Source: Telmatactis stephensoni (Eukaryota > Cnidaria > Anthozoa > Actiniaria > Isophelliidae). Taken from it: a stretch of 64,000 nucleotides of DNA. The DNA is taken from contig JALIZF010001614.1 in the NCBI GenBank assembly GCA_029948255.1, forward strand, positions 124,001 through 188,000, given 5' to 3'. Below, piece by piece: positions 47,426-59,826 of this stretch; position 1 is the stretch's first letter, and each line of letters opens with the position of its first letter. The notes beneath the pieces were generated by a model, which did no database searches, had not been told where the DNA came from, and worked only from the letters and a program-made list of their open reading frames with translations. The position numbers were made by a program, and so were the translations under genes.

Positions 47426-50400
47426 AGCAATGTAGGTTTACGACAAAAATTTATCCAGACCTCGAAAACTTGTGTATAAGAAATGCACGAAAATAACTTT
47501 CTAACGTGGTCTTTGTACAATGTTTGTACAAAGGTTTCATGAATGAAATATTATACGAAGATTACTGTACATTTACCCGTTCCAGAAGCTTTGCAGATCA
47601 CACAGAAATGGCATTGATATTGTAAAGTTATCCTTGGCTGAAAGGTTCAGTTATTAAATGTGTGTTTAAAAAACACTTATGCTCAATTTTCTCTGTTTAT
47701 ATACTTCTAAGCTTTTCATTTCTTTTGAATTAGATGCGTTGTATGAACAAATTTCATTTCTTGAATTAGTTAACGTTTTTAACCCATCCAAAGAAAAGCA
47801 TTTTTCAACACGAAACAAGATCAGGAATTTCTTCAGTCAACAAAGCCATGTTTTCACCATCTGTTAGTAAATGTCTATCAACTTTAATCCCCGCCTTCAA
47901 CGGCATGTTGCAATGCTGGTGAAGAGGAAAAACGGCTGAGTGACAGGTGAAAATCAAGAAGCAATTTCCTATCGCTCTGAGAACATCGTCTTCTTTTCAA
48001 GGATACCGATTACAAAACAGTTACAATGACAAATTTCAAGGTGTGCACTAGGTTGTGGTATCCGGCTTTTTGACGGGATGGATCAACACGCGGTCGCGCG
48101 CGCGCTTCGTGGGAACCGCAAAGAGCCCTTGTCATTAGAGAATGTTGAAATTTAGGTGCCTCTCCTGGTGTGAAAATTCCTTTGGGAGTTATTCTTCAAG
48201 AACATCAATTTTCAGCGAAAAATAATTACAGTAGATTGGGAGGAAAAAACTTGCGAGTGTTTATTTATTTGGCATTTTGTGGTGCAATATTAGTAAACTG
48301 TTGTCTCTGATTATACTTATATCATCAAGGCTGATTACAGAATCTTCCATGTTATGTGGTACAATGTATAAAAATCAGCCGTACTATCTGGTCTTACAAT
48401 TTTAAATTTTGTAAAGCCTGAAATGAAGAACTATTTCTAGTGTAAGTAGATTATATGAGTTGTGTCTGAGTTTAAATAGAACATTAATTCCAAAAAAAAC
48501 CCCGAAAATAATGTAAAAAGTCATTCTTATCATCTGCAAAGGATGAAAATTCAAACAAATTAAATGTTTGGTCAAATTACTGTTTGCAAATTGAATGTAC
48601 GCCCGTCACTAACTACCCAGACTATAGATTTCTCTCGTGGTGTTATCCTTACAAGATAAGATAAGGCCTTACGTACAGCGAAAGGTCGAGTATTAAAATG
48701 AAACAGACACATCATATTGAAAATAAAATCTGTGTTTCACTTTGAGTGATTGAAGGGTTTCTTTCTGTAGCAAGAACTACACTCAAAAATTCTTCAAAAA
48801 TGTCCGCATAATCAATTTTCAATTTGCTTCAAAATGAATCTCCACCAAATAAATCAAGTGGGTTGGTCACGTGACCGTTCATTCGCGCAAGTGATCGGAT
48901 TGAATTTAATAGACTATCGTAAACATTATAAAGCACAAGTTATCATTAAAACTCAGGGGTTTTCCGGTCTGATATCAGTAATGTTTATCCCTCGAATTTT
49001 TATTATTTCCGTTTGCTGTGACTTTACGGAACTTCTCGATGACATGCGGTAGGAGAGCTGTCTTGAAACGTTTCTATCTTGAGACAGGAGCTTTTTTCAC
49101 TTTCATATCCTGCGAATGTGAACACAATTAAGCTTTAATTCTACAGTTTTAAGTTCCCACAACAAGCGCGCGGGAAAAGAAGCTTCGGATTTATATAACT
49201 GAAATAGATTTGAAATTGCACGGAAATAAAGCCGTCAAAAATCTCTTTTTCTCACCAAAACAGTTTCTAATCACGTTGAATCTTCTTCAGATGTGGAACT
49301 TGTGGAACATTTTCGCCAGCTCAGCCCCTTAGAAAGTATAGATTATTTCATGTAACAGAGAATAGAGCAAGAAAAGAGATTCATCATTTAGGAGTCCTGG
49401 AGCACGGGCATTCCAGGTATGTAGTTAAGGTAAAAATACTTAGAAGATGTTATTAATGAAATATCCCCGACATTGGTGAAAGATCCAGTCTGGCATCTCA
49501 GCCTAATGAAGGAAGTTTCCTTATTTCAACATATTTTTAATCTTTTTTATCACATTTACATTTCCTACATCCACTTCCCTTTAGATCAGTTCATTTCATA
49601 TCGGAAGAAACGGACCTCGATCTCGCGGATTCGGATTAACTCGATAGAACATCGGACAAGATTGCGATCAAGAGAAAGATACAACGAAAACAAAACCAAA
49701 TTGTGGAAGATTTGCCAAGAACGAGGGAGGATGATAATCTCCTTTCTCGAGTTTCTCGAGACAAAGTATATTGTCGGGTGAACAATAGTGACAATTGTCC
49801 TACTATTGACGTCAGCATGGCGCCAAAATACTGACCTGCTTCGACCCTAACACGATAAGATTTATAGAGCAAGTTAACTCAGTGACAGTTTCTGCTTTCT
49901 GATAGCTTTCATCTACTTGACATTGAATATTGACCTTGCTTCGAGCGTTTTTGTCAACAAACGTGTATTTTGGTTAATTTTAGAAGCTGTTCAATGACCG
50001 AGTGGGCGGCTAGCGATGTTTTGAAAGTGTTTACGAAGCGAACTCACTTGCGCAAGGCTTGCATGATGTGTAATACCATTTTTGGCGCTTAACTGAATCA
50101 TTCTCTCATAAAGCAAAAGGTTAGAGGCTTAATAAGCTTTGGGAAAACAGAAATGTTTCTGGACATTACAGGTTATCTACTGCGAAAATTGATGCAAATC
50201 TCAAGAAGAGTTTTCTCGATGTTTCAAAGAGAAAAAGTTCCTGTCTCCCGCGCGCCCTGGGGATGTGAACGAACAGATTCTGGCACAATCATGGCAAGCA
50301 CTTGTTCTGGATACCCCAAAAGGTTTTACTACAGCAAAGAAGAATGCGTCTTGACCTGTTTCAAGTACCGAAATTATGTTTTGATGTAAACACCAAGTCA

Positions 50401-51839
50401 CCATTTGTTTTCGAGTGGAAAGCACAAGCCGTGAACAGCTAAAAAAACCTTTCGCAGCACACAGTTTCTCTACGATTCAGTTTCTCAAAATGCATTCTAT
50501 TCGGTCCAAATGATAAACTAACTTTTTACGCTTTTTTTCAACTGGCTAAAGCTGCCTAAGCGTTGGGGTACATTTGCTGTAAGTTGTATTAAACATTATC
50601 GATTAAAATTTATCCACGGCCATCGTTTTTGTTCTTGAAACATTTCAATGAAGTTGGTTAACAAGGAGATTAAATGATGACAGTAGCTCATGAATGAAAA
50701 ATGTTATCGTTGTAAAAAGCGTGTATAAAGCTGGGTTTTGAGGAACTTTAGACTTGGTAAATGTTGAGTCAGTAAATATTTCAAGTTTAGTCTAGAAATA
50801 TTGACTCAGATGGAAAGTGCATGGTTCTCTTTACTGCAACCAAATAACATACTAAGGGGGAAGGGGTCAGTGTTCTTGGCTACAAAGCGTATCCTCGATT
50901 GAAAAAACTGCGTGTGAGCTCCAAAACGTTTTCCTTGTGGCGGCAAAGGCCATAAGATATGCATCACTCCGATTTTGAGCGTTATTTTCACTTCTCTTTC
51001 AGTGTGCGCTGGAGATAAGGGCTTCCTTCCTTTTTATTTTGTGCTGAAACCTTTTTCTCTCATGCTCTCTCATGCTAAGAATTTTTGACCTCGCCAAAGA
51101 CGACAGACACATCGCATCCCAAACATGTTAACTTTGGACTTTGTTACGAACTACCTTATCCTTCCAATACTGAGAACTATATATTTCACTTCTGTAGGGG
51201 GAGGGGAGTGGAGCGAAATATTACATAGGCAAAATTCATTTCCGAAAAATTTTCAATCCTCTTTACGGCTTCCGACTGTGCACGTCAAGGGAGGAGCAAA
51301 CACGAGTATCATTTTCCCTTCCTTCCTTGCTTGTCAGAGTTGCAAAATTATCAATTTCTTATCAATTTATGCTTCCACACTGTTATCTCTGACACAGGAA
51401 ACCAGCACTATAAACTCATAAAAACATACAAATATAAACATATTAATTTTGTCTGCACCGAGTTCACTGATAAAAGCAATGAAGAAGCGACCAGAAAACA
51501 TACTTGACACCGAAATGGTTGTATTGACATTATGTCTGAGGCCATGGGGTCTTGACGCCATGGGCTCCGTGGTGACTTGTCCGCAGTAAGTGGGTAAAGA
51601 CAGCGCGAGAAAACACAAAACACCCTCAACTTTAATTTCATAAGTTACTCACTTGTCCTTTTCCAGTTCTCCCTCTTATGAGCAAGAATGAACCAATGCA
51701 TGGAGTAAGAATGGCTTACGACGACGATGCGCAGCTTCAAGAGAAATGATATGTGGTTTCCAGGCAACAGGCGGTCACGTGAACGTTTGCCTTGAACTTT
51801 GAAATGAATGTAGGGAGGGGCTACTGTATTTTTCCGTTC
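47426..51839. other. Noncoding stretch, no feature recognised
   Basis: Only short unsupported reading frames are present. No domain, RNA gene or sharp repeat was recognised. Confidence 0.35.
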
Positions 51840-52030
51840 GAAAACACGCACAAACAAACAAACAAACAAAAGGCAGACAGACAGACAGACAAACAGACAG
51901 ACAAACAAACGAAGAAAGTAAGCAAACAAACGAACTAACAAGAAACAAAGTAAACAAACAAACAGCCAAGAAAGAACGAATAAACAAACGATGTGAACAA
52001 ACGAACAAAATAAAAACAACAACAACAACT
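51840..52030. repeat. (CAAA)n/(CAGA)n microsatellite
   Basis: CAAA, CAGA and related tetranucleotides repeat over about 190 bases. A second short AAC-rich run is at 52160-52185. The long minus-strand frames of Leu, Cys and Val here are repeat translations. Confidence 0.9.
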
Positions 52031-52604
52031 TTGTTTACTACCAGAACAGTTCAGTTTGCATATATTACATGGTGCATAATAGAAATAACTAAGAAGCTAA
52101 TCTAAATTTACTGAGTAATAAGATGATACGAACAGTTTAACTGATGACAAACTGTAAGCAAAACAACAAAAACAACAACAACAATAAAAGAAAAAATATA
52201 TAACCTACGATACAAATTTAAGAATGTTTGCTCAGTTCATTGCTGCATTAAACCAAAATGTTCATCTTCCCTACGGTTTAAACTATGCGTGATTACTATA
52301 TGATTCAAGTATGTCCAACATGACCAATCTATTCCATTTGTAATTTGCATTTTACCATTGGTACAGTTGGTGAATTTCCACAGGAAGCCCCATATATAAC
52401 ATTATATGTAAAACATCATAAGAACAGGGCAACCAAGTGGTGTGGAGTTCCTGTGGTAATACGAGCGGAAAACAGGTAATAGGTTTGGAGTTCCTGTGGT
52501 AACTCGAGAGCAGCCGGCCGAGCGCTTTACCAATGGTTCCATTGGTACCATTTGTCAAATCGTGCATATCATTATATCTATTGGTTCGATTGGTGACGTA
52601 CGTA

Positions 52605-53300
52605 CACATTTAAGATTCGCCGTTTTCAAGCTTGCAAAGTTTTACAATTACTTCGTTATATCTAAGCTCACGGTCTTCGAAAATCAAAACAATATAAGAC
52701 CATATAAGATTCGCCGTTTTCAAATCTCGACGAACGAACGAACTCACGGTCTTCGAAAATCAAAACAATATCAGATTCGCCGTTTTCAAATCTTGAGGAA
52801 CGAAGTCAGCTCTCTTTAAGCTTGCAAAGTCAGTTTACAACGACTTCCTTAAAACTCACGTTCCTAGAAAATCACAACAATACAAGATGCGCTGTTTCCA
52901 AATCTTGAGGAACAAAGTCAGCTCAGATCCCTGTCAGTTTTAAGCTTCCAAAGTTTTACAATTACTTCGTTATATCTAAGCTCACGATCTTCGAAAATCA
53001 AAACAATATAAGATAAGATTCGCCATTTTCAAATCTCGACGAACGAACGAACTCACGGTCTTCGAAAATCAAAACATCAAAACAATATAAGATAAGATTC
53101 GCCATTTTCAAATCTCGACAAACGAACGAACTCACGGTCGAAAATCAAAACAATATAAGATTCGCCGTTTTCAAATCTTGAGGAACGAAGTCAGCTCTCT
53201 TTAAGCTTGCAAAGTCAGTTTACAATGACTTCATTAAAACTCACGTTCCTCGAAAATCACAACAATACAAGATGCGCTGTTTCCAAATCTTGAGGAACGA
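52605..53300. repeat. Local repeat cluster, AGATTCGCCGTTTTCAAATC
   Basis: The unit AGATTCGCC followed by GTTTTCAAATCT, GACGAACGAACGAACTCACGG and TTCGAAAATCAAAACAATAT recurs about five times with variation, and a longer block containing TTTAAGCTTGCAAAGTCAG recurs as well. It looks like repeated segmental duplication. Confidence 0.8.
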
Positions 53301-53309
53301 AGTCAGCTC

Positions 53310-53770
53310 CCTGTTTTTAAGCTTCCAAAATATGCACCATTGGTATCTTTGGTTTACCAATGGTTCAAATGGTACCATTGGAGAGGCTTTGAGGGCCCTC
53401 TACTTCTCATCAGAGTATACACAGGAAGCCCATATAGGCCAAATCACCAATGAACCAAAATACATTAATATGCACCATTGGTATCTTTGGTTTACCAATG
53501 GTTCAAATGGTACCATTGGAGAGGCTTTGAGGGCCCTCTACTTGTACATCAGAGTATACACAGGAACCCCATATTGGAGAGGCTTTGAGGGCCCTCTACT
53601 TCTGCATCTGAGATGTACACAGGAACCCCATATAGTCCAAATCACCAATGAACCAAAATACATTAATATGCACCATTGGTATCTTTGGTTTACCAATGGT
53701 TCAAATGGTACCATTGGAGAGGCTTTGAGGGCCCTCTACTTCTACATCAGAGTATACACAAGAATCCCAA
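53310..53770. repeat. Tandem repeat with ACCAATGGT/ACCATTGG core
   Basis: Three copies of a block of about 130-190 bp begin ATGCACCATTGGTATCTTTG and continue with CCAATGGTTCAAATGG and GAGGCTTTGAGGGCCCTCTA. A partial fourth starts at about 53574. The spaced CCAATGG / CCATTGG pairs can form hairpins. One 180-codon frame runs through the array and is repeat-encoded. Confidence 0.85.
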
Positions 53771-54589
53771 ACAATGATCTATATTATTCTGCTATGATTA
53801 TGCTGCATGATTAAAATGCTCGCTAGTTTTAAAAGTATGCATGCAAAAAATTGCTATTTAAATTTCGCCCACTATCGACCTCAAACTGAGTTGTGATTGG
53901 TGCAAAATCTTTAAAATTTTTAAAATGTTTGCTCATTTACTTCTCTTAATATGCAGTGTTTACACTTCTAGAAATAAGCTTTCCCTTGCTGTCTCTGCAG
54001 CTGGCAGAAGTTTAGAAAGTTAAAAAAGTATTCTAGATCAAGTTCTGACGCCACAGAAGGTAGGGTTTTTGCTTATGTGAAGGTAAAAGAAATTTAGTTT
54101 TACATTTAAGAATCAAAAGTTACGTTTAGGAATATAACCGCGATGTATAATGACAATTCAAGCCACTTCTACAAGATTAAATAACTTTCTTTGGGTGTGT
54201 TTTTACTGCATAAGTACGTTTTCCTTGACAGAGAAAACTTGCTGTAGACGACCAAAATATAGCCATCTTTCTTTATCGAGAAAATTTACTGTCTGTCGAG
54301 GAAAACTTGTTCATACGGATACGGCTTTATAAATTGAATATCCATGACATTTCTTACAACGTATAAAAAAATAATGTAAATTTTTCACTGTGTTGAAATT
54401 GAAGTCAATATCGATCACCCAACTTAAAGATTAAAGGATTTTTTTCGGCAATAACACTCCAACAACCCAGTCCCTAAGTTATTTAAACTTTAGAAGTATA
54501 TATTCATAGTTGTAACCATGCTAAGCAGTATTACACGAAGAAGCTAGGTTGACAACAGAAAGTAGCAATGTTGTGAACTCAAAATAGCT

Positions 54590-54915
54590 TAAGCCGGCGA
54601 TACACGCTGCAATTGTTTCTAGCGCAGGCAATGCAAATTTAGATTTTGTTGCAGAGAAAAACTGCAGCCGGCGTTTATATATCATCACTCTGCAACATTC
54701 AATACAAGCGTGCAATGTTGCAGAGAAAAGTTCATACTTTTGAAATTTCTGCAACTTTTTTTGCAATTTTTTTGTTGCGAGACATCGTTGCCGCAGATGT
54801 TACCAGACATGATCCACTTGGCCATTTCGCTCTCGCAACAATATCCCTACAATTGCAAGCGCGAGAAAACATTGCCGGTTTAATAGTCAAACTAGGAAAA
54901 TGTTCGGTTCGACAC
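54590..54915. mobile_element. MITE-like remnant with GCAACAAT motifs
   Basis: GCCGGCG occurs twice and TGCAATGTTGCAGAGAAAA recurs. The ends GCCGGCGATACACGCTGC and the right edge do not pair well, so the borders are uncertain. Confidence 0.45.
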
Positions 54916-55115
54916 ATAGGGTGATAAACAGCTCATAAAACCACAATTCTAGGTGCAGTTTAAAAATTCAATTTTGTATTATTTTACAAGAACTTAGATT
55001 TACAATAACATTCCATACATATTTTAGTGTTTTCCTAGTTTTGCTATAAAGCAAGTTTTCTAATCTTTTAATAATTTTTTTTTTGGTATAGAAATCCTAG
55101 CGAGTACCAGCCAGA

Positions 55116-58100
55116 ATGAGACAGAAAATCGTCGCTTTTCTTTTTCTTGTTATTTTAACATGTGAGTACTATTATGGTGGCGTAGTAAGGGGTGTGTGTG
55201 TGTGGGGGGGGGGGGGGGGGGGTGGAGGAGATAAGGGAAGGTTGGGCAAGGGATCGTCTCCCATAAAATTTCCAGTTGGACTTGAGCCATCGTCTGAAGG
55301 ATTATGTCAGTGATATCACTTTAAATTTTTACTTAATCTAATTCACAATATTTAAATTTGTCTCAAGTGTAATCCGTACGACTTTGGCAAAGTTTGTTTT
55401 CGTTTTTCGATGCAGGACACATTCCCACGTACTTTTGCCTCAAATCGTTCTTCCTGGGGAATTAATTAGCATATTTTGGCCAGAACTTGATCTCAAGATT
55501 TTGCTAGTACGTTTCTAAAACTTTTACCACATACTTGGTTTGAAGGACGCACAAAGTTTGGCTCCAAATTGCAGTTGGTCCTTTTACGCAGACATTTGGC
55601 CACAAACACATACTCACCGGAAACTAGTGGTGTGGGTTCTTTTATATCCTTCCAATAACGTCGTTAATTATCCGAGAAAAGTGAAGGTCTATAGCCATTA
55701 AACCATTTGCTGATGTGAATTCAAAGACAGCACCTTCTTCAGCACCATTGTTTAGAGGCAATGGGTGTTGTTCCGGCCGGGAATTGAACCCCCACGACTC
55801 CTGCTTACTTGCGCGCAAGGCCTACATTTAACCAAAGGAGCCAACCTGACGACGAGTGACCAGTTAGCTCCTGTAAAATTTGTTTTCAGGTACATTGTGC
55901 CTTTCTTCCCTAACTTTTCCCCGCCCAATTCCCAAGCGAAGGAAAAAGGACCTGAGAACGAGGTTGAACTTTTTCCTTTTTTCATACAGTTAACTTATCG
56001 ACTGCGTGTGAAAATGGTAAAGCTGTGTACAATAAGTGTGGAGAACGATGCATCTGTAACCATGGCAAACTTACCGAGTGTACTCGTGTACGTCGTGACT
56101 TTCACTCGATGCGCTGGGGTGAACGACTTCGGTTTGTGCGAACCTTCTTGACGGTTACGACAAAGCAGCCTTTCAAGAAGCAATATGATGAACTGGTAGC
56201 GTCTCACACAAGAAACTTCAAGAAAGGAATTCACACGTAAGAGTACCGGAAACGGAAGTATACATGCTTTGCATGCGTTTTAAAAAAATGGCGGGAAAAC
56301 GAGGCGCGTACACACGCTTAGAAAAACGAGGTGCAGACGAGTGCTTTTCTTGCTTTTCGAGTGCTCTACTTCTTTCAGAGTGTCTATAGCATAATACAGA
56401 TATATAAGTAATCGTTTTATATTGCTTTTATAAAATATTTTCAACGTTTTTTGTGCGAGCCATGTCGCTGTCCTTTCAAGATACAAACACACACGGCCAC
56501 CAGCCAATCAGCGCTCGCGTTATATCTCATGATGCATATTTCATACTCGTTTATAGTAAAGAGAAAACAGAATAAACAAAATATTTATACACGTTCTTGA
56601 ATGCTAACAGGAAAACCCAGTTTCTTCCCTGGCATCGATGGTATTTGTTGAAGATGGAAAACATATTTCGTAAATGCGACTGTCGTGTTACAATACCTTA
56701 CTGGGACTGGAGTTTGTTCTCGGGACAACCTTGGCGTAGAACGGTAAGTCAGAAAGTGCCCGAAAATAATTGGTTTGATTTTATGTTAGTTGTAAAGGAT
56801 TAAATAAAAATGAAGTGGATCATTGCCCAAATTTCAGGTCTCTCTCCCGTGTCAATGAAGCTTACGCTCTCCCATTTGCTCTCTTCTCGGTAGAATCTTC
56901 CAGCTTTTGTGAGCTCTTTATTAAAAGCAAATTTTATTTACAGCTCAACGACATCTTCTCTTCAGCTCCGTGGGGTTTTGGTGGTAATGGCGGGCATGAT
57001 TTATGTGTGAGAGATGGGCCATTCAGACTCGGTCAGTGGTCTACAACACCGTCCAATCACAAGCTATGCCTGAAAAGACGTTTTAACGGTACGAGTATAT
57101 TCTCCCTCGCAATCATTATCCCCTCGGCCTCGAAACAGAATCACAGGGGGAGGGGAATGCAAAATTATTACTGAGCTTGCATTTGACACTTCTTTACGAC
57201 AGGTAACCCACCTGATATAGTTGCTGTCACCGAAGTCATGAGATACAAAGTCAACGAGTTCGACAAGTTTGAGATTGGCCTTCGTGATAGCTTACACAAC
57301 AACATGCATTGTAGGATAGGAGGGAGGGGAGGGACGATGTGTTCCACGTCTTCAGCCAACGCCCCTGAGTTCTTGCTGCATCATGGTTTTACAGACAAGT
57401 TATGGTGTGACTGGCAGAAAAAGGGATCGGAATACAAGAATGTGTTTTACGGGGTAAGATGTGATGTAAAACTCAGCGTGACATTATTTGTCACGTAATG
57501 TAAACACGTGACCAGATGTCACGCTATTACAAGAATGTTATAATGTTATAAAACAATACATGCGTAACTAATGTAATACATATTGCATTTTATGATAATG
57601 CCTTGTATGACAAAAGCTCTTTATATAAGACGTGTATTTGCTCGGTTCGCCTACTGTAAATTGTAACATCATAACTCAATGCGAAGTAGTCTGCGTCACG
57701 AAAAGTAGCCCAATGACAAATAAGGAAAGTAACGCAACACTGAGTGACGCAACTTAAAATGTCACGCAACGCACATTGATTCTATTGATTAAAGAACAAC
57801 GCCCAAATGCACATTTAAAAATTTACTTTGTCACTCTTCTTTGGTCTTTGGATAGTACCCTGTGAGCAGACTCTCCTTTGCCATCTCCCCGAGAGAGAGA
57901 AGGAAACGTGTAGACTGAATCTCTCATTTTCTCTAAAAGGAGACTCTGCTCGCAGGGTATTTTGAAAATGGCTGCCCCCTCCACTCAACGGATCAGCTCT
58001 TTATCTAGTAGGAGTAGTGGTCGCTTTTATAAATGTTTTCTTACATTGCTTGCAGTGGATGAGTTCCACGATGCTTGGGACTGGAGTAAAACCCCGGTCA

Positions 58101-59303
58101 GTACTCGACCTAAACAACCAGCCTGGTGGTATAAGAGTGATGTATGAAGACCCTTTACATAGTGATTACCGCAACCTTCACCTCTACCTACAAGAACTGT
58201 CAGTCAGTGAGCTCAAGACAATACCTAGACACAGGTAACCCATTTATTTTCATAATCGTCTTTTCCCGCCATTAGCTGTCTTGGGGCGCTTTTGTTGGAT
58301 TAGGGATCGGATTGTTCCAGCAGTCGCAAGAAGGCAGATACGTCCATCATTAAAAAACCTGGCTTGATCCTGGTCTTTTTTTTCCTTAATTCTAATACCG
58401 TGGTCAGCCTTTCTACTTTCATATATTCAATGGTCTTTTCAGTCTGCTGATTGTCTTTTCTTTGGGGCGACTTGGCCAGGCTTTGCCTGCCTTCGCTTTT
58501 TCCATTTCCCAGATGTTTTACGTGTCAGCTCCTATAGAGCAGTTTTCGTATGAGTGTGTAACGAACCGCGCCATACCGTAACTGTGTCAGAGCCTTGTTG
58601 TCTATAGAAACATTCGAAATTCCCGCCCTAACCGTGTGGTGCCGTGACCGTGCCGCATACCGTGACATTTTCGAAGTTATACGACAGCTGCTCCAGTGGT
58701 CGCTCTACTAATCGATCTAAATCAAGAATAACGCTAACATAAGTTTTGTCGCGAAAAACTTATTATACCGATGACCAAATTCATCATTTCCCCGCCATTT
58801 TCCGAACTCGCGCATCTACTTATGAATGGGAAACTTACGCCTAAGATGACGGTACATTCTAGCTTAATTAAAACCGTACAAAGTATGCTCTATTTGTCAT
58901 TATAAAAACGTGTTACAATTTTAGGTTCACCATCACAAAATCTCTTGAGTTTAAAGTCTTCATGGTCAACAGAAAAGAACAGCAGAAAGTCAAAGACCAA
59001 CAAAAATCCCTTGAACCAAAGAAGGTGTTAAGTTCTAAGGTTCGTCTTGGCTCATTTGACAAAGAACTGGGGTTTAGACATCTTGATGTTGAAAATGCCG
59101 TGAAAAGAAAGAGGGAGATTCGAGCTGAAGAAGAGGAACAAAGGATTAAAGATTTAACAATTTGCTTTTCTAATCGCAAGAACTTCGTAGGGTTAAAAAA
59201 ATCCGCACCGAAGGGCAACGGCCCGTGTAAACACTTCCAGCCAATGTTCGTCAAAACTGCCAACATACTGTTGGCTCGAAGGCCGTGTTTATTTGGAGTC
59301 TAG
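55116..59303 (+). CDS. Secreted tyrosinase-domain (type 3 copper) protein
   Basis: Seven exons join in phase: 55116-55161, 55990-56236, 56611-56743, 56944-57088, 57203-57453, 58056-58234 and 58925-59303 (1380 bp, 459 residues). The first exon encodes a hydrophobic signal peptide (IVAFLFLVILTF). A Cys-rich stretch follows (residues 22-50). The copper A site has H88, H97 and H106 (GIHT, then FLPWHRWYLL) and copper B has H222, H226 and H250 (SLHNNMH, then FLLHHGFTDKLW). Between them lies the family's WGFGGNGG and DGPFR signature. The C-terminal 125 residues (last exon) are Lys/Glu-rich. Such enzymes oxidise phenols in pigmentation or skeletal and matrix cross-linking; the substrate is not known. 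The family includes both monophenol and catechol oxidases, and the sequence alone does not decide. Confidence 0.93.
55204..55222. repeat. G19 homopolymer in tyrosinase intron 1
   Basis: Nineteen consecutive G follow a (GT)n tract. Such a run could form a G-quadruplex, and its length is likely to be unreliable in assembly. Confidence 0.9.
55740..55862 (-). mobile_element. tRNA-derived SINE in tyrosinase intron 1
   Basis: On the minus strand GTTGGCTCCTTTGGTTAA (55829-55846) can serve as an A box and GGTTCAATTCC (55780-55790) matches a B box, with typical Pol III spacing. It is not a functional tRNA fold. Confidence 0.55.
56285..56540. mobile_element. Inverted-repeat element in tyrosinase intron 2 (family copy B)
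   Basis: It shares CTTGCTTTTCGAGTGCTCTA, TTTTATATTGCTTTTATAAA and GCCAGCCAATCAG-type blocks with 30840-31110 in the ARFRP1 gene, in the same order. It is noncoding. Copy B is the more diverged in its left half. Confidence 0.65.
57855..57960. repeat. Foldback repeat with GTACCCTG ends (tyrosinase intron 5)
   Basis: GTACCCTGTGAGCAGACTCT and GAGACTCTGCTCGCAGGGTA pair as outer arms. The same termini occur in the hairpin at 61027-61100. Confidence 0.65.
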
Positions 59304-59826
59304 TTATAGACGGAATAATTCCTTTTGATTTTAGTGGGAATATTTGTTTGTCTCACGTCACAACAGTTAACAGAACAATGAACTGAATGCAGAGTTAGAG
59401 GTCTATATATTGCAGGGTATACTTGTTTCGTTCTAAGTTCTTATTCATGGCTATTAGAAAGAGCCGTTTTAATTGGGAGCGTTTGCACTGGTCGTTTGCG
59501 CGTTAGATAGCTAGGTTATCAGTAGTTGTATCAATTTTTTGTAGGTCATCTTGCACGGAAAATCTTTAGCATGCAATTCGTAATACACTCGTTTTTAACT
59601 TTATATAACTCTTGATTTAGATTGACTAGCTTAATAAATATTGTTTGAACATTAAAATAGAAATCAAAGTAAAATGTATTGATTGATTGATTTAGCAAAT
59701 CAGAATCCGAACCACCTATAATTTCTAGTAAAAATTACAATATTTACATGTCGAAACGATATCGACATTTTGTATTGTCATCATTGATTATATTATAATA
59801 TTAAGTACAAAATAGTCTTTTGTGAT
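59304..59826. terminator. Shared 3' region between convergent genes
   Basis: Tyrosinase ends at 59303 and ENOSF1 at 59827 on the opposite strand. An AATAAA at 59633-59638 on the plus strand is a likely polyadenylation signal for tyrosinase. A minus-strand signal for ENOSF1 was not resolved. AT-rich, no gene. Confidence 0.4.

Noticed and set aside
51645..52028. Leu/Cys/Val-rich minus-strand frames resembling membrane proteins
   Set aside because: They are translations of a CAAA/CAGA microsatellite.
53272..53814. 180-codon frame with HHWYLWFTNGSNG repeats
   Set aside because: The amino acid repeats follow the DNA tandem unit exactly. No protein similarity and no splice signals.
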